Below are positions 34,209 through 43,006 of a DNA stretch of 64,000 bases, one piece after another. How positions within the stretch are numbered: the stretch's first letter is position 1; the number at the start of each line of letters is the position of its first letter. The notes under the pieces were generated by a model. It had not been told where the DNA came from. It did no database searches and saw only the letters and a program-made list of their open reading frames with translations. A program made the translations under genes and the position numbers. Source of the stretch: Rhizobium sp. ICMP 5592 (lineage in GTDB: Bacteria > Pseudomonadota > Alphaproteobacteria > Rhizobiales > Rhizobiaceae); NCBI RefSeq assembly GCF_009498525.1, contig NZ_QSNT01000001.1:549032-613031 (forward strand), given 5' to 3'.

Positions 34209-36563
34209 TTAAAGCCAGCCAAGAGCGGTCGCTGCGCGAAGCGCTTCGGCGCGACGGTTGCACCCCAGCTTTCTGAAAAGATTGCCGAGATGGAATTTCA
34301 CCGTCACCTCGGAAATGTTGAGCGTTTGCGCGATGCGTTTGTTCGACAGGCCACCGGCGATCAGTTGCAGCATCTGCGCTTCGCGCTGCGACAGGCCGCC
34401 CTGCAATGCGCGGGCCTGCGGCGAGTTCACCGAGGCAGAGAAGATGGAAAGTGCGGTTCGGACATCGGAGGAGGTTTCGATGAAGCTTCGGATGCGCCGG
34501 TTTTTCAAAAGAGGCGCCAGGAAAATCCGCTCCTCGGACAATACGCCGTTGCATCCAAGCCGGGTCGCGCTTTCGAGTGCGGACAGGATATGCGCGCGCG
34601 CCGCGGCGTTGTCGCGGCGCTGATGGGCGGTGTAGCTCCGCCACAGCTGCAGCGCCACTTTCTCCCGGTTTGTAACCTGCGAGTTGGCGATAAGAGCATC
34701 GATCTGACGCGAGAGATAGGCGCGGGGCGTCGAAAGGCGCACGGCGTCGCGCAACCATGCCATGGCATAGGAAATCTCATCGCGCCGGCTCAGGCGTGTC
34801 AGTTCCTCGGTCGCGCTTTCGACCCAGTTGCGCCCGATCCGCATTCGCACGGCTGAAAGCGTGGCGGCCGCATCGCCCCAACGATTGACGTTCTGATAGG
34901 CGATGGCGGTGCGGATCTCCATCATTGCATGAAACTGCAGCCCCTCCGACAGATGGATCCATAGCCCGTCCAGAAAGCCGGGCCGGATCGCCATCGGGAA
35001 GTGATCGGCAAGAACCTGCGAGGCGTAGTGAAGTGCAAACTGCATCAGGCTCGGCCAGATCTCCGCGGCGGCGAACTGTTCAAATTCCGTCTGGACAAAA
35101 TTCAGAAGATCGCGCGGGCGCCCTGCTTCATAGGTGATGCAGGCTTCCGCCAGGCGCAGCATGCGGAATTCCGCTTCGGCTTCATGTGGAACCTGTTTCA
35201 GCTTGCTCCGCGCTTCCCGTGCGGCTTGCCTGGCGAACAATGTGTCGCCGCTCATCAGGCGCAGTACGATCTGATGCAGATGAATGAAGAATTCGAGCAG
35301 CGGCTGTCCGCTCATCTGGCGCAGATAGATCAGGGCGCGGGCGGCCGCGGCCTCCGCCTCGCGGAAATTGCGGCGGCGGATCTCGAACTCGAGAAGCGCA
35401 TTGTAATACGCAGCCCATTTGCCGTGGTCGCCCATCGGATAGTCCGCCATGAATTCGCCGAGGCGGGTGATCATCGCATCGCTCGGCGTCAGGTCCTCGG
35501 CAATCATCAGATTGAGCCTGAAGGTTCGGGCAGCGAAGGAAAATCGCGATCCGCGCGCCAGAACCTTCAAGGGGTCCAGATAATCCGAGCCGAGATGCCG
35601 GCTCAGCAGATGGCGCACGCGTTGCAATTCGCCTTGCTTCAGAAGCGTGCGTGTGACGGCGAAGAGCACCGTTTCGTTGGTCGCGATCATCTCCTGTGAG
35701 AAGCGCAGGACAATGTCCTGAAACCTGTTCAGGCTGCTGCGATAGATCAGATCCCGGCCCTGAGCGCGTTCGAGGATCTGTGCCGCATGGGCCTCGTGCC
35801 CGTGGTCGATGAGGAGCGCCATGGCCGCAAGCGATCGTCCCGCCCGCTCGTATGCCGATGCGACCTCTATCACCGCCCCCTCGGTCTCGAATGTCGCCAG
35901 GCGTTCGCGCACGGCGATGGTAAGAAGCCGCAAAAGGTCCGGATGCCTTTCCGGGTTCGCCGTCAGAAACGGCGGCAGCATCTCCGTCCAGTCTCCAGTT
36001 GGTGCGGGCAGAGGGGCCTCGAGCCAGATCGACAGAGCGGTCGTCTGCCCGGGCGACAGATGGCTGAGAAAGGTCTCTCGCAGGTAGTCGATACACAGCC
36101 TTTCATTCGCGGTGGATGCCAGGGGCAGAAAGGCGGGCCAACCCGCATATCCGTCGCGCATGAGGCTTGCCTGCTCCGAAGGCAGCGCGCGCAGTTCGTC
36201 CTCGGTCAAAGTCATGTCGATCGCATCGAATGTGGCGGAGCGACGGTAGAGGATCTGCCGCGCCAATCCACTGATACGCTGATCCGGACGGCATGCGATC
36301 ACGACGGACCGGGCAGCATCCAGCACCTGAGCGGAAAGCCGTGCCGACCGCGCGGCGACCGGCACATCCCAGAAAAGCCATCCGTCCTCGACGTCATCCA
36401 GCCGGGGCTGCTGCAATGTGCAGACGTGTTTGTCCAGCTCTTCGGCAACCATGCGCAACAGGACGGTTTTTCCGGCACCGGCGGGCGCGCGCAGAAAAAT
36501 CACGCCCGCGGTTTCCTCGGCAATACGGCGGCAGAGATGTGGGCGCGGCAGAAACAGGCTCAT
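34209..36563 (-). CDS. LuxR-family ATP-dependent regulator (MalT/LAL-like)
   Basis: A 784-residue protein with an N-terminal P-loop (APAGAGKT, residues 26-33), a long helical repeat region resembling the MalT TPR-type sensor domain and a C-terminal LuxR helix-turn-helix (LSQREAQMLQLIAGG, ISEVTVKFHLGNLF). Members bind an inducer and ATP and activate transcription as oligomers on repeated sites. It is divergent from the peptide-type importer at 36701, whose upstream region has a 12-base direct repeat. The start at 36563 is uncertain; a GTG at 36581 is also possible. Confidence 0.87.
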   Translation of the reverse strand: MSLFLPRPHLCRRIAEETAGVIFLRAPAGAGKTVLLRMVAEELDKHVCTLQQPRLDDVEDGWLFWDVPVAARSARLSAQVLDAARSVVIACRPDQRISGLARQILYRRSATFDAIDMTLTEDELRALPSEQASLMRDGYAGWPAFLPLASTANERLCIDYLRETFLSHLSPGQTTALSIWLEAPLPAPTGDWTEMLPPFLTANPERHPDLLRLLTIAVRERLATFETEGAVIEVASAYERAGRSLAAMALLIDHGHEAHAAQILERAQGRDLIYRSSLNRFQDIVLRFSQEMIATNETVLFAVTRTLLKQGELQRVRHLLSRHLGSDYLDPLKVLARGSRFSFAARTFRLNLMIAEDLTPSDAMITRLGEFMADYPMGDHGKWAAYYNALLEFEIRRRNFREAEAAAARALIYLRQMSGQPLLEFFIHLHQIVLRLMSGDTLFARQAAREARSKLKQVPHEAEAEFRMLRLAEACITYEAGRPRDLLNFVQTEFEQFAAAEIWPSLMQFALHYASQVLADHFPMAIRPGFLDGLWIHLSEGLQFHAMMEIRTAIAYQNVNRWGDAAATLSAVRMRIGRNWVESATEELTRLSRRDEISYAMAWLRDAVRLSTPRAYLSRQIDALIANSQVTNREKVALQLWRSYTAHQRRDNAAARAHILSALESATRLGCNGVLSEERIFLAPLLKNRRIRSFIETSSDVRTALSIFSASVNSPQARALQGGLSQREAQMLQLIAGGLSNKRIAQTLNISEVTVKFHLGNLFRKLGCNRRAEALRAATALGWL

Positions 36564-36590
36564 GATGGTCCGATAGACCACAGTTGCTCG

Positions 36591-36623
36591 AAAACCTATA
36601 CCATGCTGCTAAAAAACTATACC
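36591..36623 (+). promoter_or_regulatory. Direct repeats, candidate LuxR/MalT-like site
   Basis: AAAACCTATACC at 36591-36602 and AAAAACTATACC at 36612-36623: 11 of 12 bases identical, 21-base period (two helical turns). They lie between the LuxR-type gene and the importer operon. MalT-type regulators bind direct repeats, so this is a good candidate operator. Confidence 0.5.
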
Positions 36624-36700
36624 TTTGTGCGGTTGCCTGCGGAGGCGTTGAGGGAAATGCTTGTGTTCCTACGCAGCTGGTCAACAAGGCAGCCTTCCCG

Positions 36701-37729
36701 ATGCAGCAACATCCGTTGGTCGCGATCCTGACCCGGATCGGCACGTTTGTGCTGGTCATGATCGCCCTGTCCATCATGATCTTTCTGCTGGCGCGCGTCG
36801 TGCCGGGCGATCCCGCGCGCATGGCGCTCGGCCCGGCGGCGATGCAGGAACAGGTCGATGCGCTGCGCCTTCAGATGGGTCTCGACCAGCCGATGGTGCT
36901 GCAATATCTCGACTATGTGCGCAATGCCCTGCATGGCGATCTCGGAATGTCGCTCGTTTCCCAGCGTCCGGTCACGACCGATCTTGCCCAGACCGTTCCG
37001 GCGACCGTGGAGCTGGTGCTCGTCTCCGTGATCTTCATGTTTGTGGTCGCCATTCCGCTGGGCGTCATCACCGCGCATTACCGCGATCGTGCCTGGGATC
37101 ATATCGGGCGCGTCCTGTCCCTGACCGGCGTGACAATTCCAAGTTTTCTGTTTGCGATCAGCCTGCAATTGCTGGCGGCGCGTTACCTTCCCGGTTGGCC
37201 GATCATCGGCAGGATCGATCACGCGTTGAACTGGCAAGGTGGTCCTACGGGTTTCCTATTGCTCGACGGGCTGCTGGCAGGACGTTTCGACGTCATGCTG
37301 GACGCGTTGCAGCACCTGGCGCTGCCGGCCTTCGCGCTTTCCATGGCGGGTATCGGGCAGATCACCCGGATCACACGATCCTCGATGATCGAAAACCAGC
37401 GCAAGGATCACGTCCTGACGCTGCAAAGCTTCGGCGTGCCGGAGCGCGTCATCATCTTTCGCTATCTGCTCAAGCTCTCCTCCATCGCGCCGCTGACGAT
37501 TATGGGCCTCGAATTCGCATCGCTGATCGGCAATGCCTTCGTCATCGAAATGGTTTTCGCCTGGGGCGGCTTTGCCTCCTACGGGCTGACCGCGATCCTC
37601 CAGAAGGATCTGAATGCCATTACCGCCGTGGTGCTGGTGGCCGGGCTGTTTTTCATCGTTGCGAACCTGATCGTTGACGTCCTCATCTCGATCATTGATC
37701 CGCGTCTGCGCCGCAAGGAGGCACGCTGA
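36701..37729 (+). CDS. Dipeptide-type ABC transporter permease (DppB-like)
   Basis: A 342-residue permease with a first helix and RVVPGDPARMALGP (about residue 30) typical of DppB proteins, and a six-helix core. The start at 36701 was chosen from the homologous N-terminus; in-frame codons back to 36584 extend into the putative operator and encode no family sequence. No strong ribosome site is visible. It begins an operon that runs to 49323, headed by the importer and later catabolic genes. Confidence 0.88.
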   Translation: MQQHPLVAILTRIGTFVLVMIALSIMIFLLARVVPGDPARMALGPAAMQEQVDALRLQMGLDQPMVLQYLDYVRNALHGDLGMSLVSQRPVTTDLAQTVPATVELVLVSVIFMFVVAIPLGVITAHYRDRAWDHIGRVLSLTGVTIPSFLFAISLQLLAARYLPGWPIIGRIDHALNWQGGPTGFLLLDGLLAGRFDVMLDALQHLALPAFALSMAGIGQITRITRSSMIENQRKDHVLTLQSFGVPERVIIFRYLLKLSSIAPLTIMGLEFASLIGNAFVIEMVFAWGGFASYGLTAILQKDLNAITAVVLVAGLFFIVANLIVDVLISIIDPRLRRKEAR

Positions 37730-38610
37730 TGGCCGATATGAATATGCTCGACACGTCCGATCGGGGACTGAGCGACGGTTACATGATGTGGTATCGCTTC
37801 AGCCGCAATCCGGCTGCGGTGATCGGCACCTTGATGCTGATCTCGGTCATCATGCTGGCGGTTTTCGCGCCGTGGCTGACGCCCTATCCGAAGCATGTGG
37901 GTGCGGTCGTCGATTTCCGGGCGCGACACATGCCGCCGGACCTCACGCATTGGTTCGGCACGGACAAGGCGGGCCGCGATATCTTCTCGCGGACGGTCTT
38001 TGGCCTGCGCGTCTCGCTTCTACTCGTGATCGGCGTGCTTGGCATTTCGGTGCCGGTCGGCACGGTGCTCGGCCTGATCGCGGGCTATTTCGGCGGCTGG
38101 GTCGAGAAGATCATCACCGGACTGACAAATGTGATGCTGGCGATGCCGCCTCTCGTGATGGCGCTCGCCGTGTCCAATCTGCTCGAACCGACGCTGATGA
38201 ATGCGATGATCGCAATCACGCTGTTATGGTGGACCTGGCACGCGCGGCTGATCTATTCGGTCTCCAAATCGGGCGCCTCCGAGGACTTCATCGAAGCCGC
38301 CCGTCTTGCCGGCGCCGGTCCGATGCACATCCTGTTTCGCGAGATCCTGCCGAATTGCGTCGCGGTGATTTCGGTGAAGACGACGCTGGATGCGGCCTTC
38401 GTGATCCTGTTCGGCGCGACGCTCAGTTTCCTCGGTTTCGGCGTTAAGCCACCGACACCCGACCTTGGCTCCATGGTCGCCGACGGACGGCAGTTCATGC
38501 CGGATTACTGGTGGGAAGTCCTTTGCCCGGGTGCTGCCGTCTTCTATGTGACGCTCGGGTTCAATCTTCTCGGCGACGGCCTGCGCGACATGTTCGATGT
38601 GGAGAGCTGA
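37729..38610 (+). CDS. Dipeptide-type ABC transporter permease (DppC-like)
   Basis: A 293-residue permease with the DppC core including HWFGTDKAGRDIFSRTVFG and an EAA loop (DFIEAARLAGAGPMHILFREILP). The start overlaps the DppB stop by one base, indicating translational coupling. Partner of the preceding permease. Confidence 0.9.
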   Translation: MADMNMLDTSDRGLSDGYMMWYRFSRNPAAVIGTLMLISVIMLAVFAPWLTPYPKHVGAVVDFRARHMPPDLTHWFGTDKAGRDIFSRTVFGLRVSLLLVIGVLGISVPVGTVLGLIAGYFGGWVEKIITGLTNVMLAMPPLVMALAVSNLLEPTLMNAMIAITLLWWTWHARLIYSVSKSGASEDFIEAARLAGAGPMHILFREILPNCVAVISVKTTLDAAFVILFGATLSFLGFGVKPPTPDLGSMVADGRQFMPDYWWEVLCPGAAVFYVTLGFNLLGDGLRDMFDVES

Positions 38611-38613
38611 ACC

Positions 38614-40260
38614 ATGATCGAACCGCTTCTCAAGGTCGAGGCCCTCAATGTCTCTTTCACCACCTACGGTCGTACCCGGCAGGTCCTGCGCGATGTGGGC
38701 TTCACCGTCGCCGCCGGAGAGCGCGTCGCGCTGATCGGCGAGACCGGCTCGGGCAAGTCGGTGACCGCGAAGGCGATCATCGGCACCCTGCCGAAAAATG
38801 CGACGATCGGCTCGGGCATGATCGCGATTGCGGGGCGTAACGTACTGGTCATGCCTCGATCCGAGCGCGAGGCGCTGAAGGGCACGGCCTTCTCGCTGAT
38901 CATGCAGGACCCGCTCTCGTCCTTCAATCCCGTCTTCAAGATAGGCACGCATCTCGATGACGTCATGCGCTTTGCCGACAAGCGCGATGGTGTGATCTCG
39001 TCCAAAGCGGATCGCCGCCGCCGCATCGCGGCGGTCCTGCGTCGGGTTCAGCTTGCCGATGGCGAGCGCGTGATGAATGCCTATCCGTCGGAACTCTCGG
39101 GCGGCATGCGTCAGCGCGTGCTGATCGGGCTTGCGCTGCTGCATCAGCCGAAGCTCCTGATCGCCGACGAGCCCGGCACAGCGCTCGACGTGACCACGCA
39201 GGACGAGATCCTGAACCTTATCAACCAGCTGGTCGTCGAGGAGAACATGGCTCTCCTGATGATCACCCACAATCTCGGCGTCGTGCGCAAGGTCGCGGAC
39301 CGGGTCGTGGTCATGCATCACGGCGATATCGTCGAAGCCGGCCCTTGCACCGAGATTCTGCATCACCCGAGGGAGCCTTATACCAAGGCGCTCCTCGAGG
39401 CGGTGCCGCCGCTTTACGGCCGGCGCGTCACCGACCTGCCGCAAAGCGATCGCGCTCCCATCGTCAAGGTCGAGGCCTTGAACAAGGTCTATGGCAAGCG
39501 ACCTGGCTTTCATGCCGTGCGCGATGTGAACCTGACGCTGCGCGAAGGCGAGATTTTCGGACTTGCCGGCGAGTCCGGTTCGGGCAAAACTTCGGTGGCT
39601 CGCATCATCATGGGCCTGTCGCGCCAGACCTCGGGGAGCGTCACCATCGATGCCCCCGCTCCGGGGCATGGCAAGAGGCTGACCCAGATCGTCTACCAGA
39701 ACCCCGGCACCTCGCTCAACCCGAAGCGCACCGTGAAACAAACGCTTGCCCTGCCGTTGAAATCCATCGGCATGGATGGGCCGACGCGCGAGACGCGAAT
39801 GAGCGAGCTGATGGATCTCGTCCGTCTGCCGCAATCCTATCTCGCCAAGTATCCGCACGAACTTTCAGGCGGCCAGAAGCAGCGCGTGGCCATCGCTCGC
39901 GCGCTTGCGGCTGAGCCGAAGATCCTGATCCTTGACGAACCCACCGCCGCCCTCGATGTCTCGGTGCAGAAGACGGTGATCGAACTGCTCCTGCAATTGC
40001 GGCGGGATCTCGGTCTCACCTACCTGATGATCTCGCATGACCTCTCGCTGATGCGCAATTTCTGCTCGCGCATTGCCATCATGCTGCGTGGCGAGATCGT
40101 GGAAGAGGGGCCGACGCCCGAGGTCTTTGCCGAGCCGAACCATCCCTACACGCGCGCGCTGATCGCCGCGATCCCCGTCGTCACCGACGAGGAGGAGCGC
40201 CAGAAACCCGTCGTGACCCAGGAAGAGCGCATGCGCTTCCTCGTGAAGACCATAGATTGA
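38614..40260 (+). CDS. Fused DppD-DppF ABC transporter ATPase
   Basis: A 548-residue protein carrying two complete ABC ATPase domains. Domain 1 (about 1-265) has Walker A GETGSGKS, signature LSGGMRQRV and Walker B LLIADEPGTALD, with Gly where Thr is usual. Domain 2 (about 285-545) has Walker A GESGSGKT, signature LSGGQKQRVAIARAL and Walker B ILDEPTAALD. In most peptide importers these are two genes. The substrate-binding protein for this transporter is separated from it and encoded at 43007. Confidence 0.92.
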   Translation: MIEPLLKVEALNVSFTTYGRTRQVLRDVGFTVAAGERVALIGETGSGKSVTAKAIIGTLPKNATIGSGMIAIAGRNVLVMPRSEREALKGTAFSLIMQDPLSSFNPVFKIGTHLDDVMRFADKRDGVISSKADRRRRIAAVLRRVQLADGERVMNAYPSELSGGMRQRVLIGLALLHQPKLLIADEPGTALDVTTQDEILNLINQLVVEENMALLMITHNLGVVRKVADRVVVMHHGDIVEAGPCTEILHHPREPYTKALLEAVPPLYGRRVTDLPQSDRAPIVKVEALNKVYGKRPGFHAVRDVNLTLREGEIFGLAGESGSGKTSVARIIMGLSRQTSGSVTIDAPAPGHGKRLTQIVYQNPGTSLNPKRTVKQTLALPLKSIGMDGPTRETRMSELMDLVRLPQSYLAKYPHELSGGQKQRVAIARALAAEPKILILDEPTAALDVSVQKTVIELLLQLRRDLGLTYLMISHDLSLMRNFCSRIAIMLRGEIVEEGPTPEVFAEPNHPYTRALIAAIPVVTDEEERQKPVVTQEERMRFLVKTID

Positions 40261-40277
40261 TTGAAGAGGAGCCTGAC

Positions 40278-41834
40278 GTGTATCGCGTTGGAATTGACGT
40301 CGGCGGCACCAATACGGACGCTGTCGTACTGAAGGGAAAGACCGTGCTGGCGGGGGTCAAGGCCTCGACGACCGAAGACGTGACGTCGGGCGTGATCGAA
40401 GCGCTTGAAAAGGTGATCGAAGCGTCCGGCATCGACCGGGCGCGGATCGCGGCCGTCATGATCGGCACGACGCATTTCACCAATGCGGTGATCGAGCGCC
40501 GTCACATGGACGAAGTCGCGGCGATCCGCCTGAGCCTGCCCTCGGGGGCCGGCCTACCGCCGATGGTCGACTGGCCCGACGACCTTCGCGAGATCGTCGG
40601 AAATCATGGATATCAGGTAAAAGGCGGCTATGAATTCGACGGCCGCGAACTTTCGCCGCTAGATGAGGACGCCATCGTCAGGATCGCGGGCGAGATCCGC
40701 GCCAAGGGTCTGAAGGCGGCAGCGGTCACCTGCGTCTTCAGTGGCATCAACGACGCCATGGAGCTCCGCGCCAAGGAGATTTTGCAACAGCATTGCCCGG
40801 GTCTGCCGGTCGTGATGTCGAAGGATATCGGTCGCCACGGCCTGATCGCCCGCGAGAGCGCGACGATCATGAATGCCAGCCTCCTGTCGCTGGCGGATCG
40901 CACCGTGGCGGCGTTCGGCAAGGCGTTGACGGCTGCGGGGATACCGTGCCCGTTTTATATCACGCAGAATGACGGCACGCTGATGGCCGCCGATGTCGTG
41001 CGCGGCTTTCCGGTACTGACATTTGCCTCCGGCCCGACCAACTCGATGCGGGGCGCGGCATTCCTGACCGGTATCAAGGATGCCGTTGTCGTCGATGTCG
41101 GTGGCACCACCTCGGATGTCGGCTCACTTTCGCACGGCTTCCCGCGCCAGGCCTCGACCACGGTCGATATCGGCGGCGTACGTACGAATTTCCGCATGCC
41201 CGACGTATTCTCGATCGGCCTGGGCGGCGGCTCGCTGGTCGTCCGAAGCGATGCCGGCCTGACCGTGGGGCCAAAGTCGGTGGGCTACCGCGTTCGCAAG
41301 GAAGCCCTGTGTTTCGGCGGCACGACGCTGACCGCGACCGATATCGCCGTCGCCGCCGGCAAGGCCGATGTGGGTGACAGGGCGCTGGTCGCAAACCTCG
41401 ACAAGAGGCTCGTCGATGCGGCCGTCGCGAAGATCGATGCGATGCTCGAAGCCTGCGTCGAGCGCAGCCGCATCTCGTCGACGCCCGTGCCGGTGATCGC
41501 CGTGGGCGGTGGCTCCATCCTCATGCCCGACCGCATCGGTGAATTGGAGGTGATCCGGCCCGAGAATTTCGCCGTGGCGAATGCCGTCGGCGCCGCCATT
41601 GCGCAGATCAGCGGCGAGACGGACCGCGTCTTCTCGCTGATCGACGGACGCACGCGCGAAAGCGCGCTTGCTGAGGCAGAGGCAGAGGCTCGTGAGAAAG
41701 CGATCGTGGCCGGCGCGCTTGCCGAAACGCTCGAAGTCATCGAGCGCGAGGACATGCCGCTTGCCTATCTGCCGGGCAACGCCACGCGCATTCACGTCAA
41801 AGTCGTCGGAGAAATGGGAGGCGATCATGCCTGA
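40278..41834 (+). CDS. Hydantoinase/oxoprolinase-family protein (HyuA-like), copy 1
   Basis: A 518-residue member of the ATP-dependent hydantoinase/5-oxoprolinase fold, with actin-like nucleotide motifs GIDVGGTNTDAV at the N-terminus, VMIGTTHFTNAV, and VDVGGTTSDVG in the middle. Start is GTG at 40278 with AGAGGAG at 40265-40271; an earlier TTG overlaps the ATPase stop. Members hydrolyse cyclic amides with ATP, though many are untested. A paralogue (45749-47287) shares long identical blocks. Followed with an eight-base overlap by a DUF917 gene. Confidence 0.85.
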   Translation: MYRVGIDVGGTNTDAVVLKGKTVLAGVKASTTEDVTSGVIEALEKVIEASGIDRARIAAVMIGTTHFTNAVIERRHMDEVAAIRLSLPSGAGLPPMVDWPDDLREIVGNHGYQVKGGYEFDGRELSPLDEDAIVRIAGEIRAKGLKAAAVTCVFSGINDAMELRAKEILQQHCPGLPVVMSKDIGRHGLIARESATIMNASLLSLADRTVAAFGKALTAAGIPCPFYITQNDGTLMAADVVRGFPVLTFASGPTNSMRGAAFLTGIKDAVVVDVGGTTSDVGSLSHGFPRQASTTVDIGGVRTNFRMPDVFSIGLGGGSLVVRSDAGLTVGPKSVGYRVRKEALCFGGTTLTATDIAVAAGKADVGDRALVANLDKRLVDAAVAKIDAMLEACVERSRISSTPVPVIAVGGGSILMPDRIGELEVIRPENFAVANAVGAAIAQISGETDRVFSLIDGRTRESALAEAEAEAREKAIVAGALAETLEVIEREDMPLAYLPGNATRIHVKVVGEMGGDHA

Positions 41835-42960
41835 GACGCGCAAGCTGAAGTATGACGAAGCCGCCCTGCGCACGCTGACGCCGGAAGACCTCGACGCGCT
41901 GGAGATCGGCGCCGGTATTCTTGGCACCGGCGGCGGCGGCAATCCGTATCAGGGCAAGCTTCTCGCGCTTGAGGCGATGAAGGCCGGTTACGAGATGAAG
42001 GTTCTTGCGACCGACAGCATCGAGCCCGACGCGCTGTGCATGTCGATCGGTGGCATTGGCGCACCTGTCGTCGGCGTGGAGCGCATCCGCGAGGGACGCG
42101 AGGGGTTGCGATGCCTGCGCGCGATGGAAGAGCTGATCCGCACGCCGATCGATGCCATCGTCTGCGAGGAGATCGGCGGTTCGAACGCGATGAACCCGCT
42201 TGTCACGGCGGCGCTTGGTGGGTTGCCCGTCCTCGATTGCGACGGCATGGGCCGGGCCTTTCCGGAAATGCAGATGACGACATTCTCGATCTATGGCCAC
42301 AGTTCGACACCCTCGGTAATGTGCGACCTGCACGGCAATGCCGTGATCTTCAGCCATGCCGTGTCCGAGGTCTGGCATGAACGCATGGCGCGTGCCTGCG
42401 TCGTGGCCCAGGGCGGCGGCGCCATGCTCGCGACGGCCCCGATGCAGGCGCACTACGTCCACCAATACGGCATTCCGAAAAGCTACACCAAGGCGATTGC
42501 GCTCGGCGAAGCGGTGATCCGCGCGCGCAAGGCGCAGGAAGACCCGATCGCGGCAGTCTGCGAGCTCGAAGGCGGGCGACGCATCTTCAACGGCAAGATA
42601 ACCGATCTGAAGCGCCATCTGCGTGGCGGCTTTGCCGTTGGCGACATGGAGCTTGCGGGCTTTGACGATTGCGTCGGTCAGACGGCGAGCGTGGCGATCC
42701 AGAATGAATTTCTGATCTTCCGCCGGGACGGCAAGGTCGAGGTCTGCGTGCCCGATCTGATCGTCCTGCTCGATGTCGATACGGGTTATCCGATCACCAC
42801 CGAAATGCTGCGCTACGGGCAGCGCGTCGCCGTGGTCGCCATCCCTTGCCACGAGCTGCTGCGCAGTGCGCGCGCGCTCGATGTCGTCGGCCCGGCGGCC
42901 TTCGGCTACCGCGACATCACTTACCTGCCGCTGCCTGCTCCTGCGGGGACGGCAGCATAA
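41827..42960 (+). CDS. DUF917-family protein (S-methyl-thiohydantoin desulfurase-like domain), copy 1
   Basis: A 377-residue protein with the DUF917 N-terminal motifs ILGTGGGGNPY (about residue 32) and EIGGSNAMNPL, DCDGMGRAFPEMQM. This family has been renamed for S-methyl-thiohydantoin desulfurases in Pfam, and its genes often sit beside HyuA genes. ATG at 41827 starts eight bases before the HyuA stop. It probably opens or modifies a hydantoin-like ring together with HyuA. A paralogue is at 44676-45752. Confidence 0.8.
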   Translation: MPETRKLKYDEAALRTLTPEDLDALEIGAGILGTGGGGNPYQGKLLALEAMKAGYEMKVLATDSIEPDALCMSIGGIGAPVVGVERIREGREGLRCLRAMEELIRTPIDAIVCEEIGGSNAMNPLVTAALGGLPVLDCDGMGRAFPEMQMTTFSIYGHSSTPSVMCDLHGNAVIFSHAVSEVWHERMARACVVAQGGGAMLATAPMQAHYVHQYGIPKSYTKAIALGEAVIRARKAQEDPIAAVCELEGGRRIFNGKITDLKRHLRGGFAVGDMELAGFDDCVGQTASVAIQNEFLIFRRDGKVEVCVPDLIVLLDVDTGYPITTEMLRYGQRVAVVAIPCHELLRSARALDVVGPAAFGYRDITYLPLPAPAGTAA

Positions 42961-43006
42961 CCATAAGCGGGGCGTTCCAGTTCCCGCATCCAAGAGGAGA
43001 ACGTGA

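Noticed and set aside
38224..39858. Long minus-strand frame opposite the importer ATPase
   Set aside because: Arginine-, histidine- and aspartate-rich low-similarity sequence opposite clear ABC motifs; typical antisense artefact.
41668..41826. In-frame extension of the first DUF917 gene upstream of 41827
   Set aside because: It lies inside the HyuA-like gene in another frame and adds sequence with no family similarity.
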